Shown one piece after another: positions 43,310-55,504 of a stretch of DNA of 64,000 nt. The notes beneath the pieces are model-generated. The model worked only from the letters and a program-made list of their open reading frames with translations, did not search any database and had not been told where the DNA came from. Location: contig QRDG01001725.1 in NCBI GenBank assembly GCA_012064385.1, positions 434,001 to 498,000 on the forward strand. The letters run 5' to 3'. This DNA is from Puccinellia tenuiflora. Taxonomy: Eukaryota; Streptophyta; Magnoliopsida; Poales; Poaceae. Every line of letters begins with the position of its first letter. Positions within the stretch are counted from its first letter, which is position 1. A program made the translations under genes and the position numbers.

Positions 43310-46243
43310 GTTTTCTAGAAGGAACCACACCGCCTGAAATGCATGAAGTAGATGTGGTGTGTGATTTCCCAGATGTTTTTTCGGAGGAATTGCCCGGCAT
43401 GCCACCTGATCGCAGCGTGGAGTTTGTGATTGAGTTGGTTCCGGGAACCGCCCCAATTTCCAAGAGGCCCTACCCTATGCCAACAGAAGAGCTAACTGAA
43501 TTAAAGAAGCAACTTGATGAGCTGCTGGAAAAAGAATTCATCCGGCCGAGTAGTTCACCTTGGGGCTGCCCGGTCATCTTTGTCAAAAAGAGGGACACAA
43601 ATGTTCCTCGGTTGGTTGTTGATTACCGCCCTCTGAATACGGCGACCATCAAGAATAAGTATCCCATACCTCGAATAACTGACCTATTCGATCAGCTAGC
43701 TGGAGCAACGGTATTCTCCAAGATGGATCTGAGGTCAGGCTACCATCAGATTAAAATCCGAAAGGAGGATATTCCGAAGACGGCTTTCACTACCCGCTAT
43801 GGGTTATATGAGTACACCGTCATGTCTTTCGGCCTCACAAATGCTCCGGCTACATTCATGAGGCTGATGAACTCCATCTTCCACGAGTACCTCGACAAGT
43901 TTGTCATCATTTACATCGATGACATCCTTGTCTACTCCAAAACCGAAGACGACCATGTTGAGCATCTTCGGCTAGTCCTGACCAAGCTTAGAGATCACCG
44001 CCTCTATGCCAAGTTCTCCAAGTGTGAGTTTTGGCTAAAGGAGCTCATTTTTCTCGGTCATGTGGTGTCAGCTGCCGGACTAGCGGTGATATCAGACAAA
44101 ATTCAGGCAATCCTAGATTGGCCAACCCCCAAGTCCGCCAAAGATATTCGAAGCTTCCTTGGATTGGCGGGTTATTACCGTCGATTCATCGAGGGCTTTT
44201 CCAAAATAGCCAAAGCATTAACTGACCTCCTCAAGAAGAACAAGCAGTTCATATGGTCAGACAAGGCTGAAGAAAGTTTCCAAACTCTCAAGGTCAAGCT
44301 CACCACCACTCCGGTGCTTGTCCTTCCCGACACTGACAAGGACTTTGTCATCTATTGTGATGCATCTCTCCAAGGCTTGGGCTGTGTTTTGATGCAAGAA
44401 GGCCATGTGGTCGCCTATGCCTCCCGTCAACTCCAACCACATGAGCAAAATTATCCAACTCATGATTTGGAGCTTGCCGCCGTGGTACATGCTCTGAAGC
44501 AATGGAGGCCCTACCTATTGGGCAACCGATGTGAGATCTACTCCGACCATCAAAGTCTAAAATATCTCTTCACCTAGCCGGATCTGAACTTGAGGCAGAG
44601 AATATGGTTGGAATTAATAAAAGACTATGATGTGACTCTCAACTATCAGCCCGGCAAGGCAAATGTCATGGCGGATGCTCTGAGCCGCAAAGCCTATTGC
44701 AATACATTGATGGTGGAAAAATCTCAACCTGTTCTTCATGAGGAGTTGGCTAGGTTGAATCTGGAAATTGTTCCTTCCGGTTTTCTAGCTAACCTCGAGA
44801 TCAAATCCACTCTTGAGGATGAAATCAAGGCCGCCCAGCAAAACGATGCTGGCATCCTCAAGATCAAGGAGAATGTCGCAAGTGGAAAGGCTAAGTGTTT
44901 CTCCATCGATGACTCCGGTGTTGTCTATTTCGAAGGCCGTCTTGTGGTGCCCAAGAGTGGAAATACCAAAGGGTTAATCCTCCAAGAGGCACATGAATCT
45001 CCCATATCCATCCATCCCGGTAGCACCAAAATGTACCAAGACCTCCGCCCCAAATTCTGGTGGACTCGCATGAAGCGGGAAATTGCCAAATATGTTGCTG
45101 AATGCGACGTCTGTCGCCGAGTGAAAGCTGAACATCAAAGGCCAGCTGGTACCCTTCGCCCCATAGCCGTTCCCGAGTGGAAATGGGATGAAGTTGGTAT
45201 GGATTTCATCACCGGCTTTCCAAAGTCACAAAAGGGCAACAATGCCATCTGGGTCGTCATCGACCGCCTATCCAAAGTCGCCCATTTCCTTCCGGTTCGA
45301 GAAGATATCAACTCCGTTAAACTGGCGGAGCTGTATATGGCCCGGATTGTTCCCTTGCACGGGGTTCCTTTGAGGATCATTTCAGACCGTGGAAGCCTGT
45401 TTATGTCCAAATTTTGGCAAAGCTTCCAAAAGGCTCTCAGAACCCGCCTCAACTTCAGCACCGCCTATCATCCTCAAACCGACGGTCAAACTGAGAGGGT
45501 GAACCAAGTTCTTGAGGATATGTCGGGCTTATGTTATCTCCTTCGGCAAGGGTTGGGAAAAGTACCTCCCCCTCGCCGAGTTCTCCTACAAAAATAGCTA
45601 CCAAGCTAGTTTGCAAATGGCTCCCTTTGAGGTCCTTTATGGGAGAAAATGCCGGACTCCTCTAAATTGGTCTGAAACCGGAGAGAGGCCACTCTTCGGT
45701 CCGGATGTGATCAATGAAGCTGAGGAGAAAGTTCGTATCATTCGGGATAATCTCAAGGCTGCCCAATCCCAGCAGAAAAGCTACTATGACAAGCACCATC
45801 AAGAGGTCCACTATGAAATTGGTGACAAGGCCTATCTTCGAGTCTCTCCTCTCCGAGGCGTTCGTCGCTTCGGAATCAAGGGTAAATTGGCACCTCGCTA
45901 TGTGGGCCCTTTCACCGTCCTAGCCAAGCGAGGAGATCTCTCCTATCAACTTGAGTTGCCCTCCAACTTCCCGGATGTGCATGATGTGTTCCATGTCTCC
46001 CAACTCCATCGTTGCTTCAAGGATCCAATCTGTGGGGTTGATCATGAGGCGTTGGACATCCAGGAGGATTTGACCTATCGCGAGCATCCTATCCGCATCT
46101 TGGATGAAGCGGAGAGGAAGACCCGCAACAAGACTATCAAGTTCCTAAAAGTTCAATGGTCCAACCATTCCGAGGAAGAATCCACATGTGAACGAGAAAC
46201 TAGTCTTCGTCAGGAATACCCCGCCTTTTTCACTCAAGACTAG
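43310..46243 (+). pseudogene. Tekay-type pol (RT, RNase H, integrase, chromodomain)
   Basis: RT motifs: [62 protein letters not shown] and the catalytic [11 protein letters not shown] (about 43905-43940). RNase [21 protein letters not shown] at 44575 interrupts the frame (probably from CAG), which then continues from 44590. Integrase: HPGSTKMYQDLR…CDVCRRVK zinc finger, then VGMDFITGFPKS (D1), IISDRGSLFM (D2) and YHPQTDGQTERVNQ (E). A frameshift near 45515-45530 moves the rest to another frame. This ends in a chromodomain-like segment (IKFLKVQWSNHSEEESTCE) that would guide integration to modified chromatin. At least two lesions make it inactive. Confidence 0.9.
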
Positions 46244-49200
46244 AATCTCGGGACGAGATTCCTGTAAGGGGGGTAGAATTTTAACAGCCTCAACTTGGTA
46301 ATGAAAATTACGAAGAATTTTTCCACTTTTTGCATCCTTGTTTGCATCATGGCATGCACATGAAAATTGCTATTGCTAAACTACCAACATATGCAAGCAA
46401 CTAAAATGGGGAGGCAAACTTCCCAAGCATCCAAACCAAAAACAAATGCTCAAATTAGCAAACCAAATCATTCTTGGACTTCCAAATGGTTTAGGAAGTT
46501 CCAAGTTTACTTTTTGAAACCAATTCTCAATTTCTAAATATTGTCAAATAAGAAATGAATTAGGGAATTCAAATTGGCTTCATTCAACTTCTATTTTCTG
46601 AAACCAAGTTAAACCTTCCAAAAATTCAAACTAAAATCATGGGGAGCATCAATGTTATTGTTAGAGCCTCCATGAATATTTCCATTATTTTTGGAAATGT
46701 TTAAGTGCTTCAATTAAATACAAATTGGAAGTTGTCAAAAATGGCTATAAATAAAAGCTGTGAAGAAATGTTGGCCAAAACATTTTATTTTGCCTCACCA
46801 AATTTTGTGGAGCACCTAAAGGCTAGGTGGAGCCCACATGAATTTTTGTAGAATTTTTGACAATGTCTAAATGCCCTAATTAAATCCCTAAAAAGTGCCT
46901 CTGGACCTTTTTGCAAATTATTTAAAAGTTTCCAGGGGGTTTTTCGCGAATTTCTTTTCTTCCCTCCCTCACAGTGCCGGCCATGGCACTGGCGCCATGC
47001 CCAGTTTTCGGCCGAGCTTCCCATGCCGCCGTGGCCCGTGGACGTTTAGGAGCTGCCCATGCCGCTCACCTGCCCCCTCACCCTCCTCCCTCTTTCCCTC
47101 CCGTAATTTCCGGATCGAGGCGACCAATTTCTCCTCCCCGAGCTTCTCCATTGCCGCCGTGAGGGCCGAGCTCGCCGCCGTCGTCCGAGTGCGTGTGAGC
47201 TGGATTGAAGACCGCCGCCCGCTCCGCTGATTCCCCCTCTCCCTCCTCACCCACGAATTCGAGCCGGGGTGGCCCGGATCGACGGTCGCGTCCTCAACCT
47301 CCCCGCCTCGGCCGCGTCGCCGCCGGGCTGATTCCGGCGATCCCCGCCCCTCCGCGCCGTCGCCGTCCACGCGTGCGAGATCAGGGTGAGCCCCTCTCCC
47401 TTTGGCCTCTCCCGCGTCCCTCCTTCCCCCCCCCCCTCGCCGCCGTTCGCCGTCCGGTCATCGCCGGTGCCGCCGTGCTCTGCCTGCCCGGCATGGCCGT
47501 CGCCTGGGCCGGCCTGAGGCCAGACGCCTCGGGCGGGTGCCCGGCCAGGACACCCGACCTGGGCTCGGGTTGGGCCGGCCAAAGGCCGGACGGCTCGGCC
47601 ACTGCCCCGGCCTGGCAGCCCAGCCTGGGCCGGCCAAAGGCCGGGCCCTTCGGGTCATACCCCGGCCCGGCCGGCCTGCCAGGGAAAATAGTTTCCCTTT
47701 TTCGAATTTGAAACAATTTTAAATAAATGATAACTATTTGAATTTTGGTCCAAATTTGACAAATCAAATTTCAAAATGTTCAGGAAAACAAACTCTACCA
47801 ATTGGAATCATTGAAATTGTCTTTTGGATTTATATTCTTGTTGTTTATATATGAATTCCAAAAAGGGTTCAAATAATACCTAATTTGGGAAATTCCTAAT
47901 TTGATAAATAATTATCCAAAATTTATGAATAAAATATCAATGTGATCAACACTTCACATGCAATCAAACCATGCCAATATCACATCATGATCACAAATTC
48001 TTATTTGATGTTATTCATAATTTGATTAAATGAATTAAATTCAATTATTTAATTAATTTGCTATTTATTCATCGGTGCTCCGAAAATTACAAATGAGGTA
48101 CCAAAATGATCCGAAGAACAAAACCTTTGTAATCATGTCATGTTCATGCATATTTGAGAAAATTCTAAATAATGTGATCAATTATGAACAATTAGACATT
48201 AAGTTAAATATGGGGTGTCTTCCAAATAATTGCCCTAATTATTTGGCTCTCCATTTAATTTTTGCTATTTAAATTAAATGATAATATCAAGGCATCAACT
48301 TGTCATGTCATCATGTGATTGTGCATTGCACCTATCCTTCGTGTGATTTATTTGTTCTTTGTAATTTATTTTGGGTACCAATAGATTCCGGAGTTGAGGT
48401 CACCCCGACCTATCACGACGAGCAGTACTACACGCCCCGGCAGCAAGGCAAGAGATAACCTAACCTTCTTGGCATCTAGTCTCCTATGATTTTATCAACT
48501 TATTTTGTCCACCATAATATTGCATGCGATTCAAATGTCCTTTTTGATCAAGACATAGAGTATCCTATGAATGCATGTTTTTCCCCGAGCCAATCACATG
48601 TATCCCTACCTATGAACCTTAGAGTTGATGTGTTGGCCGGAGACAAGAATCTATATTTTGTTGTTGTTATATGCTTAGCAATGCTTAGCCATGCTTAGTT
48701 AAATGCTTAGCTGTCCGTTGTTTATTTCCATGATTTATGTAATTGATGGAATGATCGGACAATGTGGAGGATGTGTGTGGTACTTAATTAATTTTCCTAA
48801 AGGCTTGGATGAGTTGCCATCGGGGATGGTGTTTTGCCTCATTCTTGCCGCCTAGGCTGAGAGTGCTTTTAGCTAGAACAAAGAACCGAGTGTGCTTCCA
48901 AATGTGGGGACATATGGAATACCCCGTGACCGAATAAGTTGTGAGGGGCTTGTCAAGGGTCCTCTAGTTTGCTATTTCCATTTGCGCGTGAGTGTGTGGG
49001 TGGAAAAGGAACGAGGATGGTGGTGTTTAGGATGTGGCCGCTGGGCAGGGCATTGGAGGCGCTGAACCTGTCCTTCCGCACACTGATGGTCCTTGAGTAA
49101 GCCTCATGCAATGGAAGAGAGCCAATCAGGTGAGCCGGACGGTATCGATGGGTAAATTAGTACACCCCTGCAGGGTTTAAATCTTTTCGAAAAGCCGTGT

Positions 49201-49743
49201 CCACGGTTATGGACAAATCTTGGGAAAGGCGGATTAGCTCATAAAAAAGTATAACCTAATGAATTAAAATTTGGCAGCTAAAGGTTGCAACTCAACGTGT
49301 GTGTAAAAGGTTCATTTCCTCGAGGGTGATTCGAGGGAGTGCCTTTGGTGGAGATGAGAGATGTTTATGGCTACAAGTAGGTTCGCCGAGAACCGAAGAT
49401 GAAACGTTACTCTCTTATCCCCTTTATGAAAAATATTCTGAATAGACGATGCCTTGTGTCTTTTTGTATCTTTTAAATGAAAATCTACCTTTATGCAAAA
49501 TAGCTACATTATACCGTTTTAGAGCCTCCGTCAGCATTGGGCCCATATCGCCCTACTAAACTTGCGAGTACATCATACTCAGTCTCTCTTTGCTGCCTCT
49601 ATGATTTTGTATTTCAGAGGAGGACGACACCGAGCAGCTAGGTGGGTTCTTCGTGGACGTCGACTAGTAGTTCGGGGTTCCCAGGTGGCAGCTTGGGACC
49701 GTGGAACAAGCTGGCTGGGATCTTTTATTTGTGGGCCTCTTAG

Positions 49744-49790
49744 CGGAAATTCGTTTCGGTGCCCGAGCACACCAGCACTCGTTATATGGG
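49744..49790 (+). repeat. Left terminal inverted repeat of the MULE
   Basis: Matches the inverse of 55092-55138, strongest over GTTTC-GTGCCCGAGCACA-CAGCACTCG. The core GTGCCCGAGCAC is itself nearly self-complementary (10 of 12 positions). Terminal repeats are where the transposase binds. Confidence 0.9.
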
Positions 49791-50130
49791 CGGTACAGAT
49801 ATTCTCGAGATTCGCGTTCTGACTCTGTCATGACGTGGAGATGGGCAGTAAAAAATCTAGCTAGGTGCTGTAAGTTCTGGGGCCGGAGATGGTCCGCGGG
49901 CCAGGATGCCGTGGGTTGGTGGACCGCAGGAAACGGCGCCGCGTTGCTAACTAGCTGGTCCACGAGGACATGACGTCCGGATATTATGGTCCTGTCGAAC
50001 ACCACTTTTCCGTCCGCTGCCACGTGCACGTGCGGCCCCTCCGCTTAGGGCTAGTGATAACAGAGTTGCTACAGGCGAGGCGGCCCCTCTGTGTGCAAGA
50101 ACGGAGAAGCTCGCCGCCCCTATACCGGCC

Positions 50131-53100
50131 ATGGATGGAATGGAGTTTTTGATGGATCCCGTTGACAGGTACTGGATCTATACTTCTGTCTCGCAGATCT
50201 CGATTTTTTCTACCTGCGCCGTTCGTAAAAACCAGTTCTTTTCGTGCAAAATCGTCAGGTTCCCATTGAGGGAAGGAGGGGGCGAGAACATCGACCAGCC
50301 AGATCTGCTGCGCGCTTCGGCATGTAGCAGCGTCGCCGGTCATTTGCCGTACGCGAAGGAGCCTCGCGCCACCCTTACGCAGGATGAGTCGTCGGCTGCC
50401 GTTGAGGCTCAGTCCGCCGTAGGGGTGATTCGGGAGCGAGGAGAGAGTACTGCAGAGGCAGAGCTCGACAGCAAGCGCCCCCGCGTTGCAGCTCATGGAT
50501 CACAAGGTTCAGTGATTAAAGACGATCCTAAGGCTTCAGGCTGGACAAAGAGGTACGGCTACTAAAACATGTTTCGTCCTGACGATTTAGATCCTGTAAC
50601 ATACAACGCTAGCTGAGGAGCATAGGATTGTGTAGCTAAATCTAGGTAGATGAACACGCACAGTACGTACGGGACGAATAGATGTCATTTCCATTGCATT
50701 ATTCCCTTTTTCGCGAGATCATTCCGTGGAGTGTTAATGTTGTTCTCATGGTAATGGTGTATGAATGCAGGGTTAGGATTGGAGCCGCTCCTCTGGAGCG
50801 AACCATCTGCTCTGATAGGATGGGAGCTCTTGAAAAATCAATTAGGGATTACGCAGAGAACCCTAATGAGACAGTCATAAAGCCTGAACTAGGAACGAGT
50901 TTCGACTCATTTGGAGAGGCGTATGATTTCTATAACTTGTACTCATGGGAGAATGGTTTTGGAATAAGGTATGGAAAGAGCAGGCTGAACGTCACACGGA
51001 CTAAATGCATGCAAGAGATAGTTTGCGGGTGCGCGGTAAGTTTGTTCATGATTATTTTTACATCTTTGTCAAGAGATGCTCTCCGATAAATCATCAGGCC
51101 GCACCCATTTTTTGCTTACTCCATATGTTTATTGCGCCCGCAGGGTAAACCGGGTGCTGACAACACAAGGTCAATCCGATGCGAGTGCCCAGCTTTGATG
51201 AGGTTGCTCCGCACAGAGGATAATGGATGGTACATAGCTGAGCACAGGGTTAGCCACAACCACTCCATGTCCTTGACGTGTGGCGAGAAGATATGTACAC
51301 GAAGGACCTGGTGAAGCAGCTAAGGGCGAACAACATCTGACATTGGAAAGGTGTACAACATTATAAGTGGCTTTTTTGGCACCGTGGAGAACGTTCCGTT
51401 CACAAAAAGGTGTCTACGGAACCTGTGTGGCAGGATAAGCCGCGACCAAGCCGACGATGATGTGAAGAAAACAATGGATGTTTTTGCCGAGTTAGGTGCA
51501 AAGGACGGCGAGTTCACATACAGAGTGCAATCGGATACAGATAGCCGGATCAGGAGTCTGATGTGGGCTACTGGGAGCAGCAGGATGCAATACAAGTATT
51601 TTGGGGATGTAATCACATTCGACACGACATACAATACGAATTTGTATGACATGCCGTTTGGACTATTCGTCGGGGTGAACAGTCATTTTCAGAGTATCAT
51701 CCTGGCAGGTGTGTTGTTGAGAGATGAAAAGGTGGAGAGCTTCGAGTGGGTGTTCTCCGAGTTTGTGAGAATGATGGGCGGTGTACCACCGCAGACCATA
51801 CTCACAGGTTAGCTACATAAATTCGCCCTGGAGATCTAAGTACATAATAATTTGACTGACTGTCATCCATTCATCTTGTATTGCAGACCAGAACCGGGCG
51901 ATGGAGGTTGCCATTAGCAAGGTGTTGCCCAAAGCGACACACCGGTGGTGCAAATGGCATGTGCTGAAAAAGGCTAAGGAGTGTCTTGGACCCCTGTACA
52001 GCAAGACGAACAATTTATGAGATGAGTTTCATAAGGTGGTTAACCATATGCTGACACCAGATGAATTTGAAGCCGCTTGGGGTATGCTCATGGAGAAGTA
52101 CAAGTTACAGACCCATCCTTACATGACACAGATCTATGAGGTTAGGCACAAATGGGCAAAACCTTATTTCAGCGGTGTTTTCTGTGCAAAAATGACAAGC
52201 ACTCAGCGCAGCGAGAGTGCGAACAGTATGCTGAAGAAGTATGTCCCACCATCAAGCCCGGTGCACATGTTTGTAAGACACTACATGAGGATGCAGTTTG
52301 ACAGGGAGTCGGCCGAGAGCTTTGAAGAGAGAAGAACAAGGATTGTAAGTATAGTTGCGGCAACCCGTTTGTCTTCCTCTCTCCATATGAAAAGAAATTT
52401 GTTGAATGTGTTTTCTCATTTTTTTCCCAGAGTGGCGCTCTAATGAGATTCAACACGCCATTGGAGTACCATGCAAGTAAGGTGTACACCAGGGCGATGT
52501 TCGAGCAGTTTGGTAATATCTTGTACGACGCTGGTTGCTATGAAGTAGAAGAGCTAGAGAAGAATAAGCTGTACAAGGCTACCCACTCACAGGCAGAGAA
52601 GCGTGAGTTGTGGAGTCGGGTGGTTTTTCAAGTTAAAATTTCAGACGATGGGATGGAATTCATATGTGAATGTGGGCATTTCCCACACGTTGGTTTATTG
52701 TGCTGCCACGTGTTGAAGGTGCGTACTGAATTTTGTTTTGCATGTCTGTACTTCATGTTTCATTTGGATGCTGGCTCACATGGTTTAATCGTGTCACCAT
52801 GTCCGGACGCCAGGTCATGGATTTCATGCATTTCAGAGAGATACCGCCTGCACACATTGTGAAACGGTGGACAAAGGATGCTAGAGACATTCTACCTCAG
52901 CATCTGGTTCAGTACCAGAAAGACCAAATGAAGAGATGGTCTTTCACCTATCGTCACTCTGCTCTCTACATGCGAGCGATGGAACTGGTGCGGCTTGGGG
53001 ATGCCAGCGCCGATGCATATGAAGATCTGTCCGCGATGTTCAAGGAAGTCGCCGGCAGGATGGTCCCTCATAATGACGCAAGGGATGGGTTAGGGCTTGA

Positions 53101-53443
53101 GGATCGACCATTGGAGGTCCCGGAGGTTACGATGGATCGTTCGGCGGATGATAGCATCACAGTGCAAGACTCAGGTACTGCCCTAGCTGGTTTGAAGGCT
53201 CCTACAAAGAACAGAGCAGCAGGGAGACCAACAAAGAGCAGGGACAAGGCTCCCTACGAGGGTGTGCTCAGCAAGAGAACACGTTTTTGCAGCATATGCC
53301 ACAAGCCGGGCCACAAGAGGACGACGTGCCCTGAGAGAGGCGACGAACCGAAGGCTCCCAGGAAGCCATCCAAATGCACGAAATGTGGGATCGAAGGTCA
53401 CCGGCGGACCACATGCTCGAAGGCCATGCCTGATGTCAACTGA
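50131..53443 (+). pseudogene. FAR1-like Mutator transposase, seven exons, disrupted
   Basis: Exons with GT/AG borders: 50131-50168, 50259-50552, 50771-51035, 51144-51807, 51887-52344, 52431-52718 and 52814-53443. Exon 3-4 encode a FAR1 DNA-binding domain (FYNLYSWENGFGIRYGKS, ending at VSHNHSMSL). Exon 4-5 encode the MULE transposase core with [10 protein letters not shown] (first Asp), LT-DQNRAM (second Asp, codon split by the intron) and [14 protein letters not shown] (Glu). Exon 6 has the SWIM finger CECGHFPHVGLLCCH. Exon 7 ends with two CCHC knuckles, CSICHKPGHKRTTC and CTKCGIEGHRRTTC. Lesions: deletion and frameshifts at about 51285-51345, and an in-frame TGA at 52018-52020 where relatives have Arg (CGA). 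It would have cut and joined the element's ends; now inactive. Confidence 0.88.
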
Positions 53444-54065
53444 TTTTTATCACGGGAAAAATGAGTTAATTTTTACATGTATTAACCCTAGACAGTTTTA
53501 TGTTCCTTTCCTGGATTATTATGGATAGGCAGCCAGCCGGTGGGTGTGTGCGTTTGTTTGCATCAGATTGTGTGGGCGCATTCGATTTGGGCCGATGTGA
53601 AATATGTGCACTCAAAATGCTGCCCGACTGAAATACATTTTGTGGAACGAATAATTCCCGTGGTTCAATCCGAAAATTGGATGACATGGCTCATCTGGGA
53701 CTCAGACACGTCTGCGTCCAATTTCGAAGTTTGAAACCAGTGAGATTTAATGCGGATGGGACGACGGTAGGTGTGTGTTGATAGTTTGTATTCGAATTTT
53801 GAAAGTTTGTAACTCAATTAATGTGTGCCCTACTGATTTGAGTCTGACAGAAGTCGCCACCTGGAACATCTCGCCCGAAGTGGACATACAAAAAAACGAA
53901 GAAATTGTTACTGCAAGCGAAGATTTTGAATTTTGAAACTGCCGGCTACATTTGTTGCATTACATTCCATTAGGGATTGGATGACATACAGAGCTCACAT
54001 TGGCCCTGGGGCTAATCCCCCTTGATACTGATCACACTAACTTAAGCAGTTAACTAAGCTGCGGA
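53444..54065. other. MULE spacer between the two convergent ORFs
   Basis: About 620 bp without a supported gene, probably holding the overlapping 3' ends of the transposase and GRF transcripts. It includes AT-rich sequence and no clear terminator signal that I can single out. Confidence 0.5.
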
Positions 54066-54737
54066 CTAATTCCTTGACCCGGCGAACCAAGCAAGGAGAA
54101 TGCCCAGAACAAGCACTGTCACAACAAGATTGATGATGGACACCATAATGCTGATCCTAATCATCTCAGCGGAGGACGAGCAGGTACAGCAGCGTGCTGG
54201 AGGTGCGTTCATCCGCGACACCGATAGATCTCTGGCGCTGCTCCCGCCGCCAGCCGCAACTCCGACGGTGTACCCTGCGCCGCTCTGCTCCTGGCCCTGA
54301 CCTACATGCGAGGCGGTCACGGGGGGAGCGTCCGCTACCCCGGAAGCATGGACCTCCTCTGATCCGACGGCGCCGGCACCATCGCCTTGCGCGGGGACTG
54401 CAGCTGCTTGGGGTTGAGCAACCGCGGCGGCCTGCCCCGCCGCCAGACGAGCAGCGTAGCTCTCCTGCCACTCGAAGAAGATGCATGCTCCATCCTGCAT
54501 CAAATTTTCACGAACCTGTCAGCAAAAAAATCGATCTACGGAAGCAAATAAGAGAACCCCAGGCCTAAAAAATGTTGTTTACTACGTTGAACACGATGCA
54601 CTTGTAGAAGCGAACCGCAGGCCTCGTTCCTTTGCGGCACACGAACGTGACGAACTCCAGGCCGCACAGAGGGCATGGGATCAGTCGGAGAAGCTGCGCC
54701 GGAGGAACAGATGGTGCGGACGACTTGAGGATGACAT
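54066..54737 (-). CDS. GRF-type zinc finger protein with C-terminal membrane helix, second ORF of the MULE
   Basis: Two minus-strand exons, 54737-54586 and 54515-54066, join across a GT/AG intron. The joined part reads IPCPLCGLEFVTFVCRKGTR, then FYKCIVFN / VRENLMQDGACIFFEWQESY: the C-x2-C … C … C-x-FFEW pattern of a GRF zinc finger. An Ala/Gln/Gly-rich linker with a small CCTCSSS motif follows, then a hydrophobic helix (IMVSIINLVVTVLVLGILLA) and a short basic tail. The best ATG (54737) is out of frame with the finger, so a small indel near 54725 has broken the start or the true start is elsewhere. GRF fingers bind nucleic acids; the role in a MULE is unknown. Confidence 0.6.
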
Positions 54738-55091
54738 GGATCTGGATGGGGGCTACCAGACGCTCTTCGGAGGTGCAGGCCAGGGTTGAGGATGTATGGA
54801 TTGGGATCTAGTAGATCTGACTGGCCGGTTGCGCCCTCCGGATGGATAAGGAGTCCTATATGAGCGGAACAGGACGGTACAGTTCACGGTCCACCAAAAA
54901 ACGCCGACTCCTGTTCCGTATAACTGTTCCAACGTCGTCCGCCCGGGTCCGTTCTGTTCCGTCATGTCCTACCGGCTACCGAGCTGCTCCGCAATTATTA
55001 CATGGCTCATGGTGGGCCATTTGCCTGTTTTTACTGCGGTACAAAGCAGGAACCTAGAGCCATCGGGCCGAATCTCGCTGGAAACGTACGA

Positions 55092-55138
55092 ACAGGATAT
55101 CGAGTGCTGCTGTGCTCGGGCACAGAAACGCCCCTCCC
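55092..55138 (-). repeat. Right terminal inverted repeat of the MULE
   Basis: Ends …GTGCTCGGGCACAGAAACGCCCCTCCC against the duplicated GCCTCTTAG. It is the inverse of 49744-49790 with about 75-80 % identity over the first 40 bp. Confidence 0.9.
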
Positions 55139-55504
55139 GCCTCTTAGGCCATATATTTGCATCTTGTTGTTAGACAACACTACCCGCTTCCGCTTGATGT
55201 ATTGTTGGATCTATGATCCTTTTGGGTGTAATATTTGTATCTTCTCTTATAAGAGTTGCTATATGCTTTTGTGTCGTAGAGTCTGCAATGTGCCAGTTGT
55301 TCCACAAGTCTCGGTCTCTTTACTATATGTGAAAGCGATGTCTGAGCTTATGGCATGATCGAGGTGTTGTGTGCCGATGATCCATTCCGAGCACACCTGC
55401 CAATGAGTTTTGGCCTGGGATTGGTAAACCCAGTAACCCTCGATTGTGTAGCATGACCGGTTACACAACGTTTCACTGTATAGTTCTGGGGTCGGGGCGC
55501 TACA

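Larger units (their letters stand above)
49744..55138 (+). mobile_element. Complete Mutator-like element (MULE), TSD GCCTCTTAG
   Basis: The 5395 bp element is flanked by a perfect 9 bp duplication GCCTCTTAG (49735-49743 and 55139-55147). Its ends are inverted repeats of ~40 bp: the left end CGGAAATTCGTTTCGGTGCC continues CGAGCAC, and the right end read inward is GGGAGGGGCGTTTCTGTGCC then CGAGCAC; both go on with CAGCACTCG-TAT. It holds a FAR1-like transposase pseudogene (plus strand) and a convergent GRF-type zinc-finger ORF (minus strand). The LTR of the Tekay element joins directly across it. Confidence 0.93.
43250..55504 (+). mobile_element. Tekay-type (chromovirus) Ty3/Gypsy element lacking its 5' half
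   Basis: RT, RNase H, integrase and a chromodomain-like end (43250-46243) are followed by a purine tract (AAGGGGGGTAGA, 46266-46277) and a 3' LTR to …GGGTCGGGGCGCTACA (55504). The 5' LTR, gag and protease are missing and the frame begins abruptly beside CACTA sequence. The chromodomain and LTR end place it among chromoviruses of the Tekay/Del group. The LTR holds the Mutator-like element 49744-55138. Confidence 0.85.
46280..55504 (+). repeat. 3' LTR of the Tekay-type element, interrupted by a Mutator-like element
   Basis: It starts just after the polypurine tract at a decayed TGTAACAGCC-like start (here TTTAACAGCC) and ends GGGGCGCTACA. Without the 49744-55138 element and one copy of its 9 bp duplication it is ~3.8 kb. 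A GC-rich, gene-leader-like part (46970-47700) probably includes the LTR promoter and R region. AT-rich sequence (47700-48350) follows. The phrase TTGTATTTCAGAGGAGGACGACACCGAG (49606 on) is typical of this LTR group's 3' part. Confidence 0.75.

Noticed and set aside
47205..47722. GC-rich ORFs in 46970-47720 as a host gene
   Set aside because: They lie inside the Tekay 3' LTR, the translations are Pro/Arg/Gly-rich, and frames on both strands are equally open.
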